The notes: generated from the letters alone by a model not told the origin. Counted from the first letter of the stretch, positions 33,503-44,562 are shown. The stretch is DNA of 64,000 nt from Actinospineispora eucalypti (GCA_014208095.1 JACHMT010000004.1:620001-684000), one strand, 5' to 3'. Translations and numbers: made by a program.

Positions 33503-34474
33503 ATGTATCCGGTGCAACGGCCTCGGCGGCTGCGGGTGACTCCGGCGATGCGGCGGTTGGTCGCGGAGACGGAGTTGCGGCCTCGGCACATGGTTCTGCC
33601 CATGTTCGTGCGGGAGGGTGCCACGGAGCCGGTGCCGATCGCGTCCATGCCGGGCGTGGTGCAGCACTCCAGGGACTCGCTGCGCAAGGCGGCGGCGGAG
33701 GCGGTGCGGGCCGGGGTCGGCGGGTTGATGCTGTTCGGCGTGCCGGCCGAACATGACGCGACCGGGTCCGGCGCGGTCGACCCGGACGGCATCCTGAACG
33801 CCGCGCTGCGCGACGTCCGGGCCGAGGTGGGCGACGACACGGTGATCATGTCGGACTGCTGCCTGGACGAGTTCACCGACCACGGGCACTGCGGCGTGCT
33901 GGACGAGCAGGGCCGGGTGGACAACGACGCCACGCTGGCCGTGTACGCCGAGATGGCCGTCGCGCAGGCCGATGCCGGGGCGCACCTGATCGGCCCCAGC
34001 GGCATGATGGACGGCCAGGTCGGCGTGATCCGGGAGGCGCTGGACGCGGCCGGGTACGCCGACACCGGCATCCTGGCCTACACCGCGAAGTACTCCTCGG
34101 CGTTCTACGGGCCGTTCCGGGAGGCGGTGAACTCCCAGCTCAAGGGCGACCGCAAGACCTACCAGCAGGATCCGGCCAACGCCCGCGAGGCGTTGCGCGA
34201 GCTGGCACTGGACCTGCAGGAGGGCGCCGACCTGGTCATGGTCAAGCCGGCCATGGCCTACCTGGACATCCTGCGCCTGGTGGCGGACAACTCGGACGTG
34301 CCGGTCGCCGCGTACCAGATCTCCGGCGAGTACGCGATGATCGAGGCGGCCGCCGCGAACGGCTGGCTGGATCGGGAGCGCACCGTCCTGGAGACCCTCA
34401 CCGGTATCCGCCGGGCCGGCGCGGACCTGGTGCTGACCTACTGGGCGGTGGAGGCCGCCGGCTGGCTGGACTGA
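33503..34474 (+). CDS. hemB: Porphobilinogen synthase
   Basis: A 323-residue enzyme that condenses two 5-aminolevulinate molecules to porphobilinogen. Lys248 in LVMVKPAMAYLDI forms the Schiff base; Lys196 in ILAYTAKYSSAFYG is the second site. The metal loop reads SDCCLDEFTDHGHCGVL: Cys120 and Cys130 remain but the middle ligand is Asp122, a mixed pattern between the zinc (three-Cys) and magnesium types that I recall as usual in actinobacteria. Start ATG at 33503. Separated from hemD by a repeat array. Confidence 0.97.
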   Translation: MYPVQRPRRLRVTPAMRRLVAETELRPRHMVLPMFVREGATEPVPIASMPGVVQHSRDSLRKAAAEAVRAGVGGLMLFGVPAEHDATGSGAVDPDGILNAALRDVRAEVGDDTVIMSDCCLDEFTDHGHCGVLDEQGRVDNDATLAVYAEMAVAQADAGAHLIGPSGMMDGQVGVIREALDAAGYADTGILAYTAKYSSAFYGPFREAVNSQLKGDRKTYQQDPANAREALRELALDLQEGADLVMVKPAMAYLDILRLVADNSDVPVAAYQISGEYAMIEAAAANGWLDRERTVLETLTGIRRAGADLVLTYWAVEAAGWLD

Positions 34475-34571
34475 GCTAGGGTTGATCAGCTCACACCCAC
34501 CGGGGTGAACCTGGACAGGACAAACGTGTTGCACTGCTGCGGCAATACAAGTTGATGATTTGATATAACGC

Positions 34572-35000
34572 GTGAACATTGCATATGCGCCACCGGCCGA
34601 CCAGACCGGGGCCATTCCGCCGGCCCAGGTGCGGGCCTCCTACGCGCTGTTATTCGGCGTCGTGGTGTTTTCCACGCTGAACGCCGTCATCCAGGTCGCC
34701 TACCAGATCAGCGGCGTGGCCGTGCCGGTCGGCGCGGTGATCGAGGCGGTGCTGCTGCTGTTGCTGGGCAAGCACATGCGGGACGGCAAGCTGTGGGCGC
34801 GGATGGCGCTGCTGAGCGTGGCGTGGGTGTTCGTGGCGGTCAGCCTGCTCGCCCTGTTCGCGCTCTACCAGCTGGAGGACCTGCGCCGGCTGCCCGGCGT
34901 CGCCGCGTTCACCGTGGTGTACGTGGTCGGCAAGCTGCTCCTGATCATCGCGGCCACCGTGCTGATGTACCGCCCCGCCGTACGGTCGTACTTCCGCTGA
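34572..35000 (+). CDS. Small multi-span membrane protein
   Basis: A 142-residue protein with about four membrane segments (LLFGVVVFSTLNAVIQVAYQI; VGAVIEAVLLLLLGKHM; WARMALLSVAWVFVAVSLLALFALY; FTVVYVVGKLLLIIAATVLMY). No catalytic motif is seen. It lies in the hem cluster where mycobacteria carry small membrane proteins of unknown function (Rv0513/Rv0514 region). GTG start at 34572 in an AT-rich stretch; it may be leaderless. Confidence 0.7.
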   Translation: MNIAYAPPADQTGAIPPAQVRASYALLFGVVVFSTLNAVIQVAYQISGVAVPVGAVIEAVLLLLLGKHMRDGKLWARMALLSVAWVFVAVSLLALFALYQLEDLRRLPGVAAFTVVYVVGKLLLIIAATVLMYRPAVRSYFR

Positions 35001-35068
35001 CCGCCGCCGCGGCGCCGCCCGTCCGATACGGTGTATCAATTCTGGATCAAGCGGACTAGGGTGCGTGC

Positions 35069-35707
35069 GTGACCACGCCGTCAGACCCCGCTCAGCAAGG
35101 CCAGGGCGACGCGGCCGGCGAGGCTGAGTCCCCATCCCAGGACAGCCCCGCCGCCGAGACCTCAGCCGCCACCGAGGCCGAACAGACAACCGCTTCCCCG
35201 GAGGAGAAGGCGCCGTCCAACCGGCTGCCCGCCCGCCGCCCGCCCGAGGTGTGGGCCGGTGCGGTGTTCCTCACCCTCGCGGCGGTGCCGGCGCTGTTCC
35301 TCGGCGTGCTGCTCGCCGTGCAACCCGGCCGCACCGGCTCCAACCTGCAGGACACGCTCACCGGCGCCCGTGCCTCCATGGACCTCGGCACGCTGCTCGC
35401 CCTGTTCCGGGTGGCCGGCCTGTTGCTGCTGGTGCTCGGCGCGATCTACATCGTGCTGGCCTGGATCGCCACCAAGCCCAACCGGGGCGCGCGCACCATC
35501 GTCACCATCATGGCGGCCGTTGAGGTTGCGCTGCTGGTGTTCGCCATGGTGGTGTCCGGGACCGACCCGGTGAGCCTCGGGTTGCTGTTGCTCGCCGTGG
35601 CCGGCGCGCTGCTGCTGTACCTGCCGCGCTCGGAGGAGTTCTTCGGGCAGTCCGCCCCGGCCAAGGCCCGCGAGCCGGAGCCGGAGCCGGAGAACGCCAC
35701 CAGCTGA
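35069..35707 (+). CDS. Membrane protein with acidic N-terminus
   Basis: A 212-residue membrane protein. Residues 1-60 are disordered and acidic (Ser/Glu/Thr/Pro), followed by a PPEVWAGAVFLTLAAVPALFLGVLLAV first span and three more segments (LGTLLALFRVAGLLLLVLGAIYIVLAWI; IVTIMAAVEVALLVFAMVV; LGLLLLAVAGALLLYLPRSEEFF). No known domain recognised. It precedes hemL by 61 nt. GTG start after an AGGGTGCGTGC stretch. Confidence 0.7.
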   Translation: MTTPSDPAQQGQGDAAGEAESPSQDSPAAETSAATEAEQTTASPEEKAPSNRLPARRPPEVWAGAVFLTLAAVPALFLGVLLAVQPGRTGSNLQDTLTGARASMDLGTLLALFRVAGLLLLVLGAIYIVLAWIATKPNRGARTIVTIMAAVEVALLVFAMVVSGTDPVSLGLLLLAVAGALLLYLPRSEEFFGQSAPAKAREPEPEPENATS

Positions 35708-35768
35708 TCCGCCGAGGACTCCCGGCCGGCGCCAGCGGCCGGGAGGCGACTCTGCGAGACTGGCGGCC

Positions 35769-37091
35769 GTGACTGACGCACCGACATCCGTGTCCTGTCG
35801 CCGATCTTCCGAGCTGTTCGACCGGGCCGAGCGGGCCATTCCGGGTGGGGTGAACTCCCCGGTGCGCGCGTTCGGCGCGGTCGGCGGCACCCCCCGTTTC
35901 ATGACCGCCGGGCAGGGTTGCCGGCTGACCGACGCGGACGGCAACCGGTATGTCGACCTGGTCTGTTCCTGGGGGCCGATGATCCTCGGCCACGCCCATC
36001 CCGCGGTGCTGGACGCGGTGCGTTCGGCCGCCGGTGGCGGGCTGTCCTTCGGCGCGCCGACCGAGGGCGAGATCGAGCTCGCCGAGGAGATCATCGCCCG
36101 GGTCGAGCCGGTCGACCAGGTGCGACTGGTCAACTCCGGCACCGAGGCCACGATGAGCGCGATCCGGCTGGCCCGGGGGATCACCGGCCGGCCGGCGATC
36201 GTCAAGTTCGCCGGTTGCTACCACGGGCACGTGGACGCGCTGCTCGCCGAGGCGGGCTCCGGGGTGGCCACCTTCGGCCTGCCCACCAGCCCCGGGGTCA
36301 CCGGGGCACAGGCCGCCGACACCATCGTGCTGCCCTACAACGACCTGGACGCGGTGGCGGCGGTGTTCGCCGAGCGCGGGCCGGAGATCGCCTGCGTGAT
36401 CACCGAGGCGGCCGCCGGGAACATGGGCGTGGTGCCGCCGGCCGAAGGGTTCAACGCCGGCCTGCGCGCGCTCACCCACGCGCACGGCGCGCTGCTGGTG
36501 ATGGACGAGGTGATGACCGGTTTCCGGGCCGCCCGCGCCGGCTGGTACGGCTGCGAGGGCGTGGCCGGTGACCTGTACACCTTCGGCAAGGTGATGGCCG
36601 GCGGGCTGCCGGCCGCCGCGTTCGGCGGCCCGGCCGAGCTGATGAAGCACCTGGCCCCGGCCGGCCCGGTGTACCAGGCCGGCACGCTGTCGGGTAACCC
36701 CCTCGCCGTGGCCGCCGGGCTGGCCACGCTGCGCGCCGCCACCGACGAGGTGTACGCCACGCTGGACGCCAACGCGGAGCGCCTGGGCGGGCTGATCACC
36801 GCCGCGCTGGCCGCCGAGGGGGTGCCGCACCGGGTGCAGTACGCCGGCAACCTGCTGTCGGTGTTCTTCGCCGAGGAGCCGGTGACCGACTTCGCCTCGG
36901 CGCGCGCGGCGCAGACCTGGCGGTTCGCCCCGTTCTTCCAGTCGCTGCTGGAACAGGGGGTGTACGGCCCGCCGAGCGCGTTCGAGACCTGGTTCGTCTC
37001 CTCCGCGCTGGACGACGACGCGTTCGAGACGGTGCAACGCGCACTCCCGGCGGCCGCCCGCGCGGCGGCCGGGGCGCGGGTGCCGGCGTGA
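35769..37091 (+). CDS. hemL: Glutamate-1-semialdehyde 2,1-aminomutase
   Basis: A 440-residue PLP enzyme that converts glutamate-1-semialdehyde to 5-aminolevulinate, the step after HemA. Lys274 in LYTFGKVMAGGLPAAAFGG binds PLP. LLVMDEVMTGFR provides the cofactor aspartate, and VNSGTEATMSAIRLAR and GCYHGHVDALL are aminomutase signatures that set it apart from ordinary aminotransferases. GTG start at 35769. The stop overlaps the next gene by 4 nt, forming the operon that runs into the cytochrome c maturation genes. Confidence 0.97.
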   Translation: MTDAPTSVSCRRSSELFDRAERAIPGGVNSPVRAFGAVGGTPRFMTAGQGCRLTDADGNRYVDLVCSWGPMILGHAHPAVLDAVRSAAGGGLSFGAPTEGEIELAEEIIARVEPVDQVRLVNSGTEATMSAIRLARGITGRPAIVKFAGCYHGHVDALLAEAGSGVATFGLPTSPGVTGAQAADTIVLPYNDLDAVAAVFAERGPEIACVITEAAAGNMGVVPPAEGFNAGLRALTHAHGALLVMDEVMTGFRAARAGWYGCEGVAGDLYTFGKVMAGGLPAAAFGGPAELMKHLAPAGPVYQAGTLSGNPLAVAAGLATLRAATDEVYATLDANAERLGGLITAALAAEGVPHRVQYAGNLLSVFFAEEPVTDFASARAAQTWRFAPFFQSLLEQGVYGPPSAFETWFVSSALDDDAFETVQRALPAAARAAAGARVPA

Positions 37092-37717
37092 CCCGCACGG
37101 TGGTCCACATGCTCCGCCACGGCGAGGTGCACAACCCGGAGGGCGTGCTCTACGGCCGGCTGCCCGGGTACCGGCTGTCCGAGCGCGGCCAGTGGCAGGC
37201 CAAGACGGTGGCCGAGGCGCTGGCCGACGAGCCGATCGCCGCCGTGCTGGCGTCCCCGTTGGAACGGGCCCAGCAGACGGCCGCGCCGCTGGTGGCCGGG
37301 CGGGACCTCGAAGTGATCACCGAGCCGGGCCTGATCGAGGCGGCCAACGACTTCGAGGGCCGCAAGTTCGGCGTCGGGGACGGCGTGCTGCGCCACCCCG
37401 AGTCGTGGGTGAAGCTGCGCAACCCGTTCCGGCCGTCCTGGGGCGAGCCGTACGCGGTGATCGCCGCCCGGATGCGCGCGGCCGCCCACCGCGCCCGCGA
37501 CCTGGCACCCGGAGGGGTGGCCGTGTGCGTCTCCCACCAGCTGCCCATCTGGACGCTGCGCCGCAACCTGGAGGGCAAGCGGATGTGGCACGACCCGAGG
37601 CAGCGCCAGTGTGGCCTGGCCTCGCTGACCAGCCTGGTCTTCGAGGGCGAGAAGCTGGTGGAGATCCGCTACCGGGAACCGGCCGGGGCCAGCGACCCGA
37701 AGGTCACCGGCGCGTGA
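37088..37717 (+). CDS. Histidine phosphatase family protein
   Basis: A 209-residue phosphoglycerate-mutase-like phosphatase. MLRHGEVHNPEGVLYGRLPGYRLSERGQWQA carries the RHG motif with the phosphorylated histidine, AAVLASPLERAQQTAAPL the arginine block and VCVSHQLPIW the second histidine. It lies between hemL and the TlpA gene exactly as Rv0525. It is probably a phosphatase rather than a mutase; the substrate is unknown. ATGA overlap with hemL and a GTGA overlap with the next gene. Confidence 0.88.
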   Translation: MTRTVVHMLRHGEVHNPEGVLYGRLPGYRLSERGQWQAKTVAEALADEPIAAVLASPLERAQQTAAPLVAGRDLEVITEPGLIEAANDFEGRKFGVGDGVLRHPESWVKLRNPFRPSWGEPYAVIAARMRAAAHRARDLAPGGVAVCVSHQLPIWTLRRNLEGKRMWHDPRQRQCGLASLTSLVFEGEKLVEIRYREPAGASDPKVTGA

Positions 37718-38298
37718 AGGTTCTGCTCTGCGTGCTCCTGGCGGCGTTCGCGCTGACCGGCTGCGCCACCGGGAAGGACGCGGTGGCCCGCGGCGGCGAC
37801 TTCCAGTTCGTCGCGCCGGGCGGCAAGGACGTGATCACTTATGACCCGCCTTCGGCGCGCGGGGTGCTGCGCACCTTCGGCGGGGAGAGCCTCACCGAGC
37901 CCGGCCGGCAGATCGGCATCCAGGACTACCCGGGCAAGGTCGTCGTGATCAACATCTGGGGTTCCTGGTGCGGGCCGTGCCGCGCGGAGATGGCCGACCT
38001 GCAACTGGTGTCCCAGCAGCAGGCGGCGGACGGCGTTGTGGTGCTCGGGCTGAACCAGCGGGACTCCCGGGAGGCGGCCGCCGACTTCGCCCGCAACACC
38101 GGGGCCACCTACCCGTCGATCTACGACCCGCCCGGCCGCGCGCTGTTCGTGCTGTCCGGGTACCCGCGCAACGTGGTGCCGTCCACCATCCTGCTGGACC
38201 GCGAGCACCGGGTCGCCGAGGTGATCCTGCGCCGGGTCCGCCCCGGCGAGCTCACCGAGGCCGTCCGCCGCCTGGCCGCCGAGCCCGCCCCGGGCTAG
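37714..38298 (+). CDS. TlpA/ResA-like thioredoxin lipoprotein
   Basis: A 194-residue thiol-disulfide oxidoreductase on the outer face of the membrane. The signal peptide ends in LTGC (lipobox, Cys17). The thioredoxin domain has INIWGSWCGPCRAEMADLQ with the WCGPC active site, and the cis-Pro in NVVPSTILLD. By family role it keeps the CXXCH cysteines of apocytochrome c reduced for heme attachment, fed by CcdA. The GTG start overlaps the preceding gene, and CcdA follows 54 nt later. Confidence 0.92.
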   Translation: MKVLLCVLLAAFALTGCATGKDAVARGGDFQFVAPGGKDVITYDPPSARGVLRTFGGESLTEPGRQIGIQDYPGKVVVINIWGSWCGPCRAEMADLQLVSQQQAADGVVVLGLNQRDSREAAADFARNTGATYPSIYDPPGRALFVLSGYPRNVVPSTILLDREHRVAEVILRRVRPGELTEAVRRLAAEPAPG

Positions 38299-38352
38299 CG
38301 TTCTCCACCCGGCGAACGGGGGCGTGACCGGGCTGTTTACCCTCGGGGGGAC

Positions 38353-39128
38353 ATGGACCCGTCCACCAGCCTCGCCATCTCCGGGCCGCCGCTGCTCGCG
38401 GTGCTGGTCGCGATCGCGGCCGGCGCGGTCAGCTTCGCCTCGCCGTGCGTGGTGCCGCTGGTGCCCGGTTACCTGGCCTACCTGGCCGGGCTGGTCGGCG
38501 CGGACGCGCCGCCGGTCACCCCGGACGAGGCCCGCCGGGGTCGCGGCGGGCGCTGGCGGGTGGCCGGGGCGGCGGTGTTGTTCGTCGCCGGGTTCACCGT
38601 GGTGTTCGGCGCGATCATGGTCGGCGTCGTGCGGCTGGCCGACGCGCTGACCCGCAACGAGGAGCTGCTGCAGCGGGTCGGCGGGGTGTTCACCATCCTG
38701 ATGGGCCTGGCCTTCGTCGGCCTGGTGCCCGCGCTGTCGCGGGAGCGGCGGCTGCACGTGGTGCCGCGCGCCGGGTTGCTCGGCGCGCCGCTGCTGGGCG
38801 CGGTGTTCGGGCTGGGCTGGGTGCCGTGCATCGGGCCGACCCTGGCCGGCGTGGTCGCGGTGGCCGCCGGCACCGGCGGCGGTTCGGTGCGCGGGGTGGC
38901 GCTGGTGCTGGCCTACTGCGCCGGGTTGGGCCTGCCGTTCGTGCTGATCGCGGTGGGTGCGGCGCGGGCGGTGCGCGCGCTGGCCTGGTTGCGCCGGCAC
39001 ACCAGGGCGGTGCAGATCGCCGGCGGCGCGCTGCTGGTGCTGGTGGGGGTGCTGTTGGTGAGCGGCCTGTGGGGGACGTTGGTGGCCGGCCTGCAGGTGA
39101 CCATCGCCGGCTTCACCCCGCCGATCTG

Positions 39129-39129
<1 letters not shown>
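38353..39129 (+). CDS. ccdA: Cytochrome c biogenesis protein CcdA
   Basis: A 258-residue membrane protein with six membrane segments that passes electrons from cytosolic thioredoxin to the TlpA-like protein. The two redox cysteines are in SFASPCVVPLVPGYLAYLAG (first span) and LGWVPCIGPTLAGVVAVAAG (fourth span), the paired proline-cysteine motifs of the family. ATG start after a G-rich stretch; the stop overlaps the resB start by one base (TGATG). Confidence 0.95.
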
Positions 39130-40740
<1,611 letters not shown>

Positions 40741-40742
<2 letters not shown>

Positions 40743-41228
40743 TCAGCATGGCATGGTGGCCGGTTTCCGGGGCTGGAGCGGCCCTCATGTCATGCTGACC
40801 ATGGGGAATCCTCGGTTCGGTCGCGGTGCCGGCTTAAAGGACGGGCTTGGACGGCAGCGGCCGGGCTGGTCTGCCGCGGCTTTGGTTCGGCGGGTTGCGT
40901 TGGGGTTGGGCACGGGTCTTGGCTACGCGGCGTGACGGGTCGGCGCGCTCCGGCGAGTGGCAGGCCGGTTCAGCGCGACGACATCCACCTCAGCGGGGTG
41001 AACCTCGAGATCAAACCCCTCTCGCGTGGATGTCGTGAACGAACGACCACAGACTCGCCAAAGAAACGGCTACAGCACGTAACAGTCGCACCAAAGCCCC
41101 GGCAGCCCGGCAACGGGCACTGCCCGAGCAGCGGCCAGGCGATCATCTGAACCTCCATTCAGTGATCAACAGGGCAGGATGGCCGTCTCGAGGGCGCCGA
41201 AGCGGCCATGGTGCCCTGATGACCACGG
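40741..41228. repeat. Intergenic repeat region between resB and ccsB
   Basis: It holds a palindrome of the TGATCANCA family (40741-40803), a truncated copy of the GGCTTGGACGG element end with about 70 bp of following similarity (about 40833-40920), a hairpin with arms GACATCCAC and GTGGATGTC (about 40980-41034), and another palindrome (41163-41228). No coding frame is convincing. The region separates two genes that are normally adjacent. Confidence 0.65.
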
Positions 41229-41253
41229 AAGTGGGGGACAGGCAGCACAAGGG

Positions 41254-41268
41254 TCACTCGCTGAGTGA
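41254..41268. promoter_or_regulatory. Palindrome TCACTC-GCT-GAGTGA upstream of ccsB
   Basis: A 6-bp inverted repeat about 60 nt upstream of the ccsB start, close in sequence to the palindrome at 8853-8868. It may be an operator; the protein is unknown. Confidence 0.35.
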
Positions 41269-41328
41269 CAACGGGCAGGACGTAGCGTGTCGGATGATGC
41301 GTTGTGGTCCGTGGAGAGGCACTGTGTG

Positions 41329-42333
41329 ATGCAGACCAACGTGGTGCTCGCCCTGTACAGCGACTACGCCTTCCGCACCGCCGTCGTGCTCTACCTGGCG
41401 GTCATGGTGCTGCACCTGGCGGAGTACGCGGGCACCCGGAAGCTGAGCCGGGTCCGGGAACCACAGGAGGCCGTCGCGGTCGGCGCCGGCGAGGGCGGTG
41501 CCACGGTCACCGACCGGCCGGACGCGGCCACCCCCCGCGAGTGGCCGGCGCGCCTGGGCCGGATGGCCGTCGCGCTGACCATCCTGGGCGCGGCGGTGCA
41601 CGCCGCGTCGCTGGTGTTGCGCGGGCTGGCGGTGGTGCGCTGGCCCTGGGGCAACATGTACGAGTTCATCTCGGCGATCTGCCTGGCGGCGGTGGTGACC
41701 TGGCTGGTCATGCTGCGGCGCTCGCCGGGGCTGCGGGTGATCGGCGCGTTCGTGCTGCTGCCGGTGGAGATCCTGCTGTTCCTCGCGGGTAGCTCGCTGT
41801 ACGTGAAGGCGGCGCCGGTGATGCCCGCGCTGCAGTCGTACTGGCTGGCCATCCACGTCTCCACGGTCGCCATCTCGTCCGGCCTGCTGATGGTCACCGG
41901 TGTCGCCAGCATCCTGTTCCTGCTGCGCAAGCGGGTCTCGGCCCCCGGCGGTGTCCCCGTCGGGCGCCAAACTGGGCGCCCGACCGAAGCCGGCTTCGCC
42001 GGGGTGCTGGCGTTGCTGCCCACGTCGGACGCGCTGGACCGGCTGGCCTACCGGATCACCGTCTTCGCCTTCCCGCTCTACACCTTCGCCATCATCGCCG
42101 GAGCGATCTGGGCCGAGTCGGCGTGGGGGCGGTTCTGGGGCTGGGACCCCAAGGAGACCGTCGCCCTGGTGGTCTGGGTGGCCTACGCCTGTTACCTGCA
42201 CGCCCGCTCCACCGCCGGTTGGCGCACCGGGGGAGCGGCCTGGATCAACGTCGTCGGCTTCGCCGCGATCCTGTTCAACCTCTTCTTCGTGAACCTGGTC
42301 ACCGCCGGCCTGCACTCCTACGCGGGCTTGTAG
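41329..42333 (+). CDS. ccsB: Cytochrome c biogenesis protein CcsB/CcsA
   Basis: A 334-residue membrane protein with about eight spans that, with ResB, delivers heme to apocytochrome c. The tryptophan-rich heme-binding loop is ESAWGRFWGWDPKETVALVVW, with flanking histidines (MVLHLAEYAG; WLAIHVSTVAISSG; YACYLHARSTAGW). ATG 41329 (MQTNVVLALYSDYAF) fits the homologues; a GTG at 41287 would add 14 residues. The TAG stop is the first three bases of a small element with inverted ends. Confidence 0.93.
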   Translation: MQTNVVLALYSDYAFRTAVVLYLAVMVLHLAEYAGTRKLSRVREPQEAVAVGAGEGGATVTDRPDAATPREWPARLGRMAVALTILGAAVHAASLVLRGLAVVRWPWGNMYEFISAICLAAVVTWLVMLRRSPGLRVIGAFVLLPVEILLFLAGSSLYVKAAPVMPALQSYWLAIHVSTVAISSGLLMVTGVASILFLLRKRVSAPGGVPVGRQTGRPTEAGFAGVLALLPTSDALDRLAYRITVFAFPLYTFAIIAGAIWAESAWGRFWGWDPKETVALVVWVAYACYLHARSTAGWRTGGAAWINVVGFAAILFNLFFVNLVTAGLHSYAGL

Positions 42334-42495
42334 TGCCGCGGAAACAAGGTCGTCTCACCCGCCTTCGGCGCCCAGCCGGCGCCTCGCGGCGTTGTCGTCG
42401 TCGCACGTAGCTCCGCTACGCGCTCCTCCTCCGCCTTGCGAGGCATCCGCCTGGATCACCGAATCCGGGCAAGGGACCTCATTTCCACGGCACTA
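42331..42495. mobile_element. MITE-like element with 21-bp imperfect terminal inverted repeats
   Basis: A 165-bp non-coding element. The ends, 42331-42351 (TAGTGCCGCGGAAACAAGG) and 42475-42495, match as inverted repeats at 18 of 21 positions. A second pair, CCTCGCGGC and GCCTTGCGAGG, lies inside. No open frame. The left end supplies the ccsB stop codon, which fits an insertion at the end of that gene. Confidence 0.55.
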
Positions 42496-42629
42496 GATCA
42501 AGGAAAACGCACGTCGCGCCGGTCGCGGTGAAAACGTTGCGCACACAATCGAGTACGGCGCGTGACTCGCGCGGCACGGCCGGCCCGACTACTGTCCTGC
42601 ACTCGGGGACATGCGGTGTGAGGAGAGCC

Positions 42630-43952
42630 GTGGAGCAGGGGCAGCGTGACTACCCGCCGGGGACAGTGGGTTATCTCGCTCAGGGACGCTGGGGGCGCAA
42701 CGCCAGGCCCGACACCGAGGACGCCGACGGGTCGGACCAGGCACCCGAGCCGACCAACGGGCGGAACGACGGCGGCGACCATACGGACCAGGACGAGGTC
42801 GTCGAGGCCGAGTCCACCTCGGAAACCACCGAGCCCGAGTCGGACCAGGAGCCGGACGACGCGGAAGCGGCCGACGAGGACGCGGAAGCACCCGACGACC
42901 CGTTGAAGACCGTTCCGGTACCGACGGCCAGCCTGACCGCGCCGCCGACCGGCCCGCTGACCAAGGCCCCGTCGCGCTGGGTGGAACCGGGCGCGCTGGC
43001 CGCCGAGCGGGCGCAACGGGCCCGGCTGGGCGGCATCGGCACCGAGATCGCCAAGTTCGCCAAGGGCCGGCGCCCGCCGAGGTCCGGTTGGCGGCGGGTG
43101 CTCTACCAGCTCACCAACGGCTGGCTGAACCTCGGCGAAAGCCCCGCCGACGTGCGGGAACGGCAGCTCACCGTGCGGGTCAACCAGCCGCTGCACGGCT
43201 GCTACAAGATCGCCATGCTGAGCCTCAAGGGCGGCGTCGGCAAGACCACCGTGACCGCCACGCTGGGCGCCACCTTCGCCTCCCTGCGCGGCGACCGGGT
43301 GATCGCGGTGGACGCGAACCCGGACCGGGGCACGCTCAGCCAGAAGATCCCGCTGGAGACCAGTGCGACCGTGCGGCACCTGTTGCGGGACGGTCAGCGT
43401 ATCCGCCGGTACTCGGACGTGCGGGCGTACACCTCGCAGGGGCCGTCCCGGCTGGAGGTGCTGGCCAGCGAGCAGGACCCGGCGGTGTCGGAGGCGTTCA
43501 GCGAGGCCGACTACCGGCGCACCGTGACGCTGCTCGAGCACTTCTACAACATCGTGCTGACCGACTGCGGCACCGGCCTGATGCACTCGGCCATGTACGG
43601 CGTGCTGGGGCTGGCGGACGCGCTGGTGATCGTGTCGTCCGGGTCCATCGACGGGGCGCGCAGCGCGTCCGCCACCATGGACTGGCTGGACGCGCACGGG
43701 CACGGCGAGCTGGTGGCGAACTCGGTCGCTGTGATCAACTCGGTCCGGCGTTCGTCCGGGCAGGTGGACCTGGACCAGGTGGCGGAGCACTTCGCCAAGC
43801 GTTGCCGGGCCGTGCTGCGCATTCCCTACGACAGCCACCTGGAGGAGGGGGCGGAGCTGGACCTGAACCGGCTCTCCCGGCCGACCCGCGCCGCGCTGCT
43901 GGAACTGGCCGCGACCGTCGCCGAGGCGTTCCCCAGCCCGGACGAGACCTGA
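42630..43952 (+). CDS. MinD/ParA-like P-loop ATPase with acidic N-terminal extension
   Basis: A 440-residue protein. Residues 1-110 are disordered and strongly acidic (Glu/Asp/Ser/Thr). The ATPase domain starts near 185: MLSLKGGVGKTTVTATLGATFA (deviant Walker A), RVIAVDANPDRGTLSQK (Walker A' region) and YNIVLTDCGTGLMHSAMYGVLG (Walker B). Similar proteins (Rv0530, EspI and related ESX proteins) share the plan of a long charged N-terminus and a MinD-like domain. The role may be in secretion or envelope positioning. The GTG start follows GAGGAGAG at good distance. It follows ccsB as in mycobacteria. Confidence 0.85.
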   Translation: MEQGQRDYPPGTVGYLAQGRWGRNARPDTEDADGSDQAPEPTNGRNDGGDHTDQDEVVEAESTSETTEPESDQEPDDAEAADEDAEAPDDPLKTVPVPTASLTAPPTGPLTKAPSRWVEPGALAAERAQRARLGGIGTEIAKFAKGRRPPRSGWRRVLYQLTNGWLNLGESPADVRERQLTVRVNQPLHGCYKIAMLSLKGGVGKTTVTATLGATFASLRGDRVIAVDANPDRGTLSQKIPLETSATVRHLLRDGQRIRRYSDVRAYTSQGPSRLEVLASEQDPAVSEAFSEADYRRTVTLLEHFYNIVLTDCGTGLMHSAMYGVLGLADALVIVSSGSIDGARSASATMDWLDAHGHGELVANSVAVINSVRRSSGQVDLDQVAEHFAKRCRAVLRIPYDSHLEEGAELDLNRLSRPTRAALLELAATVAEAFPSPDET

Positions 43953-44224
43953 TCCCGGGCCGCGCACCCACTCGGTGACCGATCTTCGGAGCCGACATCC
44001 GCCGGCTCCCCCCTTCCGAGCCGGCGAACGTCGGCCGTCGTACGCCCGGAAGAGCTGGTCGGGCGACACGAGCGGGTGGTGCGGTCCGCTGAGAGTAAGC
44101 CCGGATGGCCGGTGGCTTCGGTGGTTTAAGGAAGGCTTGAGCTGGCGTTGAGGAAGATATGAGGCTGCCGCCGAGCCTCACCGGGGAGGCATCGACGGCA
44201 GCCACGCAGAGCTACGGATCACCG
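43953..44224. other. Gap between convergent genes
   Basis: About 270 nt between the ATPase gene and the minus-strand small membrane protein. No coding frame or repeat family member was recognised. GC-rich short inverted repeats occur but no clear terminator with a T-run. Confidence 0.3.
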
Positions 44225-44428
44225 CTAACGGGGCGGGTCGTCCCCCTGGTGACGCAGGCGCTGATCCAGCTGGCGCAGAAACTCCGGGTCATCGTCGGGC
44301 GCGACGGCCCGGCGTGGCGCGGGAGCCTGGGCGGTCGGCGCACCGGACTGCCTAAGCATGGTGTACCAGACGATCATTCCGGCCATCGATACCGCGACCA
44401 AGGCAATGACCAACAACACGGTGACCAC
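44225..44428 (-). CDS. Small single-span membrane protein
   Basis: A 67-residue protein: one membrane segment (VTVLLVIALVAVSMAGMIVWYTML) followed by a short Pro/Ala spacer and a charged tail (DDDPEFLRQLDQRLRHQGDDPPR). It has good codon use, and small tail-charged membrane proteins are common next to menA in related genomes. Function unknown. It is divergent from the DUF4229 gene. Confidence 0.6.
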   Translation of the reverse strand: MVTVLLVIALVAVSMAGMIVWYTMLRQSGAPTAQAPAPRRAVAPDDDPEFLRQLDQRLRHQGDDPPR

Positions 44429-44562
44429 CTCCTGTTACGAGGCTAACCCAGAGACGGCCGGCGCGACGGCGCCTTCGGGTGAACATCACCCACGTGATCT
44501 CAGCGAAGTGACCGATCGTGTCAGTGTCGGCACGGCCGGCACGAGTCAGTACCCTCGCTGTC

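Noticed and set aside
34475..34571. A riboswitch between hemB and the small membrane protein gene
   Set aside because: Short, AT-rich, and without the conserved boxes of any class I know.
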